A stretch of 48,887 nucleotides of DNA, taken from assembly GCA_937981955.1 (NCBI GenBank), contig CALJNA010000042.1, forward strand, positions 1 to 48,887. Direction: 5' to 3'. A model generated the notes under the pieces. That model searched no databases. It saw nothing but the letters and a program-made list of their open reading frames with translations, and was not told the DNA's origin. The DNA is from an uncultured Granulosicoccaceae bacterium. Lineage in GTDB: Bacteria > Pseudomonadota > Gammaproteobacteria > Granulosicoccales > Granulosicoccaceae. Shown piece by piece: positions 44,621 through 48,887 of this stretch; within the stretch, counting starts at the first letter, position 1, and each line of letters begins with the position of its first letter. Position numbers and translations under genes: made by a program.

Positions 44621-45496
44621 ATGAAACTGATACCGTCTTGTTTGTGTCTGGTTAGGCACCTGTTGTTGCTTTGGGCTGCAGGCATCGCGTTGTGTCTCAC
44701 AGCACTGGAAGCGTCAGCGCGACCACTGGACGATATTATAGACACCGGTGATATCACCATATTTGTCTATAGTGATTACGCTCCATACTCATGGGAAGAG
44801 AATGGAGAATATCTCGGTATAGACGTTGAACTGGCGCGAGCGCTTGGTGAAAAACTGAATGTCGAAGTGAAAATCCTGATGCGTGGTGCAGACGAGAATC
44901 TGGACGATGATTTACGCGTCAATATCTGGAAAGGTGATCTTATTCATCGACGTGTTGCAGATTTAATGATGCACGTTCCCTACGATCCGGAAGTGAATGC
45001 GCGCAACGAACTGGCCGTGCTCATGGCACCGTATTTCCAGGAAAAGATGGCAGTCGTCGCCGATCGAAAAGTGCTGCCCGAGCTTAGTACGTTCGGACGA
45101 TTCATGAATAATCCGATTGCAGTGGAAGTGGATACTGCAGGTGATTTCTTTTTATCAAATGCGTTTCGCGGACAATTGCACAACAGTATTCGGCGAGGCA
45201 GAACGTTTGCCGATGCAGTGGGAATGTACGTTGAAGGTGAAGTGCCCGCGCTTATTGCTTCCAAAGCACAGGCAGAATGGGTTGCTACACAGGCAAAAGA
45301 GCGAGATTCCTACGTTGTGCAACCTCCAATGCCGGGCATTGTCAGAACAGGATGGCCTATAGGCGTGGCTGTAAAGCACGATAGTCGTGATCTTGGTTAT
45401 GAGGTGGCCGAGCTGTTCTCCCAGCTTGATAGCAGTGGCGAAATGCAGGCGATATATGAGCGCTACGGTGTGAAGTATATGTCGCCGGAGCTATAG
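44621..45496 (+). CDS. Quinoprotein dehydrogenase-associated binding protein (MoxJ/XoxJ-like)
   Basis: A 291-residue exported protein; a signal peptide extends to about residue 31 (A-S-A-R-P). The remainder is an amino-acid-type periplasmic binding fold: Y-S-D-Y-A-P-Y-S-W, then G-I-D-V-E-L-A-R-A-L-G, and a conserved block with D-L-I-H-R-R-V-A-D-L-M-M-H-V-P-Y-D. These blocks mark the family linked to quinoprotein dehydrogenases, which includes XoxJ and MxaJ. They are thought to activate or chaperone the dehydrogenase rather than import a solute, consistent with the absence of ABC partners. Confidence 0.9.
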   Translation: MKLIPSCLCLVRHLLLLWAAGIALCLTALEASARPLDDIIDTGDITIFVYSDYAPYSWEENGEYLGIDVELARALGEKLNVEVKILMRGADENLDDDLRVNIWKGDLIHRRVADLMMHVPYDPEVNARNELAVLMAPYFQEKMAVVADRKVLPELSTFGRFMNNPIAVEVDTAGDFFLSNAFRGQLHNSIRRGRTFADAVGMYVEGEVPALIASKAQAEWVATQAKERDSYVVQPPMPGIVRTGWPIGVAVKHDSRDLGYEVAELFSQLDSSGEMQAIYERYGVKYMSPEL

Positions 45497-45686
45497 TTCT
45501 TTGTGTCTACTATCATTTGGTAGCAGCGTTAAGAATTAAACAGGGTACGATAGACAAAAAATACGTGACGTACCTCAATGTACCGTGATGTGAATTGTTT
45601 AAAAGCGTGTACCAATAATCTTGACTATGTCGGCGGGAGTAAAGGAAATGCGTGCATCAAACGAATCTTTTCTTAAGGTGTCTGTC
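45497..45686 (+). promoter_or_regulatory. Leader region of the SoxYZ-like carrier gene
   Basis: This 190-base non-coding stretch contains imperfect symmetry around ACGTGACGTACC and GTACCGTGATGT (about 45563-45592). It is AT-rich before 45560 and could hold an internal promoter for the last three genes of the cluster. Alternative starts of the next gene (TTG 45621, ATG 45627, ATG 45648) fall inside it. Confidence 0.3.
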
Positions 45687-46523
45687 ATGAATATGTGCCA
45701 GTCAACGAAAGTCGCACAATTAAAACGCTTCACACTGTCAGCTGCAAACGCTTTTCTATTGTTCAGTGCCTGCGCGTTTTCAGCCTTGTCTTCCGCCGCA
45801 GAGATTCCACCCGACCCGTTTGAATCTGTTATGTGGAAGCAAATGGTGGAGCGCTTTTTTCCGGGTGAAAAAGTGGTTTTCGATTCGCGTGTCATTGTCA
45901 GTGCACCAAAAAGCGCTGAGAATCAATTTGATGTGCCCATTACCGTAGATGCCACGGCGTTGGACAATGTAGAGGAAATCGTCGCTGTTGCTGATTTGAA
46001 TCCCATCCCGCACATATTGTCTGTTCGTCCGATTAAAGCGCTGTCATTTGTTGGTTTCAGGGTCAAATTACAACAGGGCACGCCAATACACGTTGGCGCG
46101 CGAACCGCCGATGGCGTTTGGCATATTGGAGGAGCTTATATCGATGCAGCCGGTGGTGGGTGCACAGCTCCGGCCATGGCACACGGACAGAACGACTGGA
46201 TGAGCACATTGGGCAAAACCCGTGCGCTGACTCGACGTGAATCCGAACTGACCGCACGAATGACCCTGCGTATGCGTCATCCTATGGATACCGGTCTTGC
46301 TGCTGGAATTCCCGCTTTTTTCATGAACAAGATAACCGTCAGTAACGAAGCTGGTGAAGCTGTTGCCGAGCTTGATCTGTACGAACCTGTTAGTGAGAAT
46401 CCAACACTGACTATCAAGCCAAAGGTAGGACAAGCCGCAGAGACCCTGCAGGTATCAGCACGTGATAACGAGGGTAACGAGTTTGGTTTTCCGTTAGTTG
46501 TTCCCGGCGTGACCGCCCAATGA
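45687..46523 (+). CDS. Quinoprotein dehydrogenase-associated SoxYZ-like carrier
   Basis: I prefer ATG 45687 (278 residues), preceded by AAGGTG and giving a usual signal peptide ending S-A-A-E; in-frame starts at 45648 and earlier would add a long N-terminus. The first domain resembles SoxY, with the carrier motif G-G-G-C at about residues 156-159 (Cys159), and the second resembles SoxZ (R-H-P-M-D-T-G near residue 195). In SoxYZ the Cys near the C-terminus carries sulfur intermediates; in this fused, quinoprotein-associated family the Cys lies mid-protein and the cargo is unknown. It overlaps the metallohydrolase gene by ATGA. Confidence 0.87.
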   Translation: MNMCQSTKVAQLKRFTLSAANAFLLFSACAFSALSSAAEIPPDPFESVMWKQMVERFFPGEKVVFDSRVIVSAPKSAENQFDVPITVDATALDNVEEIVAVADLNPIPHILSVRPIKALSFVGFRVKLQQGTPIHVGARTADGVWHIGGAYIDAAGGGCTAPAMAHGQNDWMSTLGKTRALTRRESELTARMTLRMRHPMDTGLAAGIPAFFMNKITVSNEAGEAVAELDLYEPVSENPTLTIKPKVGQAAETLQVSARDNEGNEFGFPLVVPGVTAQ

Positions 46524-47503
46524 GTTCATGTGGTAAACCGGGACATACGTCCAGGCGAGCCTTTTTACAAACGCTAAGCGCCGGTTGTGCGTATTGTGCA
46601 ATGGCGCCGGCGTATGCCAAGTTACTCGATTACAAGCTTGCCGCCTCTGAGATAGCCAAAGGCACATGGGCAGTTCACGGCGCTAACGAATATTTTAACT
46701 TCGATAATGGCGGCAACATCGTCAATGTTGCGTTTATTGAAGTGCCAGATGGTGTTGTCGTTGTCGATACCGGTCCCTCGAAGCGTTATGGTGAAGCCTT
46801 ACTGGCATTGATCGAACGAACGATCCCTGGCAAACGCGTTTTGCGTGTGTATAACACGCATCATCACCCGGATCATTGTTTCGGTAATCAAGTTTTTGAC
46901 AGAGAACTGATTGCTGCGCCGCAAGGTGTTATCGATAATCTGTCGCTCGAAGGCGAAGGGTTTGCAGAAAATCTTTATCGACTCGTTGGTGACTGGATGC
47001 GTGGTACAGCATTGGCTATTCCCGGTATAGCGCTCGAAGCGAGCAGCGAAGAGATAGGAGGCAGGCGTTTTTCTTTGTATTATCTGTCAGGCCACACCAG
47101 TTCTGATTTTGTTGTTCGGGATGATGAAACCGGCGTATTGTTCACCGGCGATCTTGCGTTTATGTTCCGCACACCGACAACTCCGCATGCTGATATTGCT
47201 ACCTGGCAGGCATCGATCTCATCGCTTGACAGTACCGATCGAGAATTGATTTTTCCCGGGCACGGCCCAAAAGACGTGAAAGGCGAGTCGTTGCTTCAAA
47301 CTGCTGACTACCTGTCCTGGCTAGATGGCAACCTTCGCTTGTCGGTAGAGCGGGGCCTGACCATGAATGAGGCCATGGCGCTGCCTATCCCGGCGCGGTT
47401 TAACGCACTGAGCGTCCTGCGCACCGAGTACGAGCGGTCGGTTGTGCATTTATATCCTCAGCTAGAAGACAGTATCTGGCAAGAGGTTGAGGTAACCCGT
47501 TGA
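46520..47503 (+). CDS. Quinoprotein relay system zinc metallohydrolase
   Basis: A 327-residue SoxH-related metallo-beta-lactamase protein. The N-terminus S-R-R-A-F-L-Q with a following hydrophobic segment is a twin-arginine signal. The metal site is H-x-H-x-D-H at His114, His116, Asp118 and His119, with a later G-H-T-S-S-D-F, a T-G-D-L-A-F aspartate and a G-H-G-P-K histidine. Proteins like this accompany the SoxYZ-like carrier in PQQ loci and are presumed to hydrolyse a carrier-bound group. The start overlaps the carrier stop by four bases. Confidence 0.88.
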   Translation: MSSCGKPGHTSRRAFLQTLSAGCAYCAMAPAYAKLLDYKLAASEIAKGTWAVHGANEYFNFDNGGNIVNVAFIEVPDGVVVVDTGPSKRYGEALLALIERTIPGKRVLRVYNTHHHPDHCFGNQVFDRELIAAPQGVIDNLSLEGEGFAENLYRLVGDWMRGTALAIPGIALEASSEEIGGRRFSLYYLSGHTSSDFVVRDDETGVLFTGDLAFMFRTPTTPHADIATWQASISSLDSTDRELIFPGHGPKDVKGESLLQTADYLSWLDGNLRLSVERGLTMNEAMALPIPARFNALSVLRTEYERSVVHLYPQLEDSIWQEVEVTR

Positions 47504-47833
47504 TGTAATCAGGCGGTGCGAACCTACCTCAATCCGCCATGTCAAATAACCACCGTTGCAGTCGCCGTCGCGCCGGTACCCGTTCGCAATGCCCATCCAT
47601 GCTCGCTGCTAATTACTCCTTAGTTGAAAATCAAGTGCTTAAGCTGTGCTCGCCCCACAGTGGATAAAGCCTGCACATGGTGTACTTAAGGCCAATTGGT
47701 GTAAATTTTAGGCGTAGGTACACTATCAGGGCAGTGGTGTTCTTTGTGTTCGCGCGCGTTCTCGATATTCTTATTCGGGCATCAAATGACTTTGCACCAA
47801 GGTACCTATTTCTAAGACCTGGAGGATTTACAA
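47504..47833 (+). promoter_or_regulatory. Long leader and promoter region of the PQQ dehydrogenase gene
   Basis: The longest gene-free stretch in the window (330 bases). It ends with an excellent ribosome binding site, GGAGG at 47821-47825, eight bases before the ATG. Inside are GTGTAC (47680) and its complement GTACAC (47718) as a spaced inverted repeat and the palindrome CCAATTGG. No strong sigma-70 promoter is obvious; TTGTGT/TATTCT at 47744/47766 is a weak candidate. Its length suggests that the dehydrogenase has its own regulated promoter. Confidence 0.4.
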
Positions 47834-48887
47834 ATGCAGAAAAAAACCTGGCTGGCTCTCGCCAGTACTTTATCCGTTGGAGCGCTTGCTTTTGCCGGCA
47901 ATGTTTCGGCTGATGTTGGTATAGCTGATATTGTCGATGACCAAGCGAGCACTGGCGATATCGTGTCATACGGATTAGGTCCTCGCGGTCAACGCTACAG
48001 TCCACTGGATACGATAAACAAAGACAACATCAAAAACCTGTTTCCAGTCTGGTCGTTTTCTTTCGGAGGAGAAAAACAACGTGGTCAGGAATCACAACCA
48101 CTGATCAAAGATGGCGTTATGTACGTAACGGGATCTTACAGCCGTATGTGGGCCATTGACATTGCTACCGGCGAAGAACTTTGGCAATACGATGCGCGTT
48201 TGCCTGAAGGAATACTACCTTGCTGTGATGTCGTTAATCGCGGCGCAGCGATTCTTGGGGACAAGGTTTTCTTCGGTACACTCGACGCGAAAATCGTTGC
48301 GTTGGATGCCAAAACAGGTAAGGTGGTTTGGCGCAAAACTATCGCCGACTATCAGGCTGGCTACTCATACACTGCAGCGCCTTTGATCGTTCCCACAGAA
48401 AAGCACGGACCTCTCATCTTGACCGGTAACTCCGGTGGCGAATTCGGTATTGTGGGCGAGATACAAGCGCGTAATCCCGATACCGGCGAAGTGGTCTGGT
48501 CGCGTCCCACCATTGAAGGCAACATGGGTACGCTCATGGGTGCTGAATCCACAATGACGGGCACCAAGAACGAATCCTGGCCTGGTGACATGTGGAAGAA
48601 CGGTGGTGGTGCAACCTGGTTGGGTGGCACTTACGACCCTGATACCAAGCTGGCTTACTTTGGCACCGGTAATCCGGCTCCGTGGAATTCCTATCTTCGC
48701 GCTGGCGACAATAAGTGGACATCGGCTCGCATCGCTATCGACCCCGAAGATGGTGAGATCAAATGGGGTTACCAGACCACGCCACATGATGGCTGGGATT
48801 ATGACGGTGTTAACGAGTTCATTCCATTCGATATGGAAAAAGACGGCGTTATGGTTAAGGCTGGCGCATCCGCCGATCGCAATGGCT
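47834..48887 (+). CDS. pedH: PQQ-dependent alcohol dehydrogenase, lanthanide type (partial)
   Basis: The first 351 codons of a quinoprotein dehydrogenase; the gene runs past the window end. Residues 1-26 are a signal peptide (A-G-N-V-S-A). The vicinal disulfide pair is Cys130-Cys131 in [10 protein letters not shown]. Metal ligands expected from the family are Glu203 (G-G-E-F) and Asn280 (T-G-N-P), and the catalytic base is Asp322 in W-D-Y-D-G. The extra Asp324, two residues on, is the ligand that distinguishes lanthanide-dependent XoxF and PedH from calcium enzymes. The overall wording ([17 protein letters not shown]) is closer to ExaA/PedE/PedH ethanol-type enzymes than to MxaF. The symbol pedH is by similarity only. 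Confidence 0.9.
   Translation, partial: MQKKTWLALASTLSVGALAFAGNVSADVGIADIVDDQASTGDIVSYGLGPRGQRYSPLDTINKDNIKNLFPVWSFSFGGEKQRGQESQPLIKDGVMYVTGSYSRMWAIDIATGEELWQYDARLPEGILPCCDVVNRGAAILGDKVFFGTLDAKIVALDAKTGKVVWRKTIADYQAGYSYTAAPLIVPTEKHGPLILTGNSGGEFGIVGEIQARNPDTGEVVWSRPTIEGNMGTLMGAESTMTGTKNESWPGDMWKNGGGATWLGGTYDPDTKLAYFGTGNPAPWNSYLRAGDNKWTSARIAIDPEDGEIKWGYQTTPHDGWDYDGVNEFIPFDMEKDGVMVKAGASADRNG

Noticed and set aside
45571-47533. Shared 9-mer TACCTCAAT upstream of both the SoxYZ-like gene and the dehydrogenase gene
   Set aside because: A nine-base match between two leaders of 190 and 330 bases is expected by chance in roughly one of four such comparisons, and flanking bases do not match.
47631-48005. 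Minus-strand 124-residue ORF across the start of the dehydrogenase gene
   Set aside because: It runs over the ribosome binding site and signal peptide of the dehydrogenase and has no recognisable features.

Overview
The window reads as a chromosomal segment of a gammaproteobacterium, probably aerobic and possibly marine. The gene order leuC-leuD-(GST)-leuB-asd-fimV-truA-trpF-accD-folC-SPOR-cvpA-purF is the arrangement known from Pseudomonas and relatives. tesA beside ybbA/ybbP, and a synthetase-type RelA, fit the same group. Base composition looks close to 50% GC. No tRNA, rRNA, CRISPR array, insertion sequence or phage gene was seen. I do not assign a genus.

Layout. (1) 1-9.3 kb: an alpha/beta-hydrolase-OsmC fusion, tesA divergent from ybbA-ybbP, relA, and a LysR gene. 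(2) 8.7-10.0 kb: an exported cytochrome c' and a cytochrome b561-type membrane protein, divergent from that LysR gene across a palindromic site. (3) 10.2-11.7 kb: aroC, whose -10 box sits so close to the ATG that a leaderless mRNA is likely, then a small DUF3127 protein ending in the SSB C-terminal tip. (4) 11.7-17.8 kb: a LysR regulator divergent from leuCD, a GST, leuB and asd. (5) 17.9-28 kb: fimV with a strong terminator, then truA, trpF, accD, folC, a SPOR protein, cvpA and purF.

(6) 28-48.9 kb is the most interesting part: a large locus for PQQ-dependent alcohol oxidation. It starts with a FIST sensor and a NahK-type hybrid histidine kinase (the NosP/NahK pair of Pseudomonas), overlapped by a PQQ-system ABC substrate-binding protein and followed by a PQQ-associated beta-propeller. 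A LysR gene and a Tat-exported metallo-beta-lactamase-fold protein follow. A tightly coupled minus-strand operon then encodes a PQQ-associated CXXCW-type protein with an extra C-terminal domain, a MoxR ATPase, DUF58, DUF4381, two VWA proteins, a TPR protein and a BatD-like protein. This resembles the mxaRSACKL maturation genes of methylotrophs. Divergent from it are a periplasmic binding protein, a PedF-type cytochrome c, a MoxJ/XoxJ-like binding protein, a SoxYZ-like carrier, a zinc metallohydrolase and, cut by the window end, a PQQ alcohol dehydrogenase with the Asp-X-Asp signature of lanthanide-dependent enzymes.

A working picture of region 6: alcohols are oxidised in the periplasm by the quinoprotein, electrons leave through the PedF cytochrome, the binding proteins and SoxYZ/metallohydrolase relay assist, the MoxR-VWA module matures or metallates the enzyme, and the FIST-kinase pair links the system to a signal such as nitric oxide. 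No ABC ATPase or permease and no pqq biosynthesis genes are present in the window.
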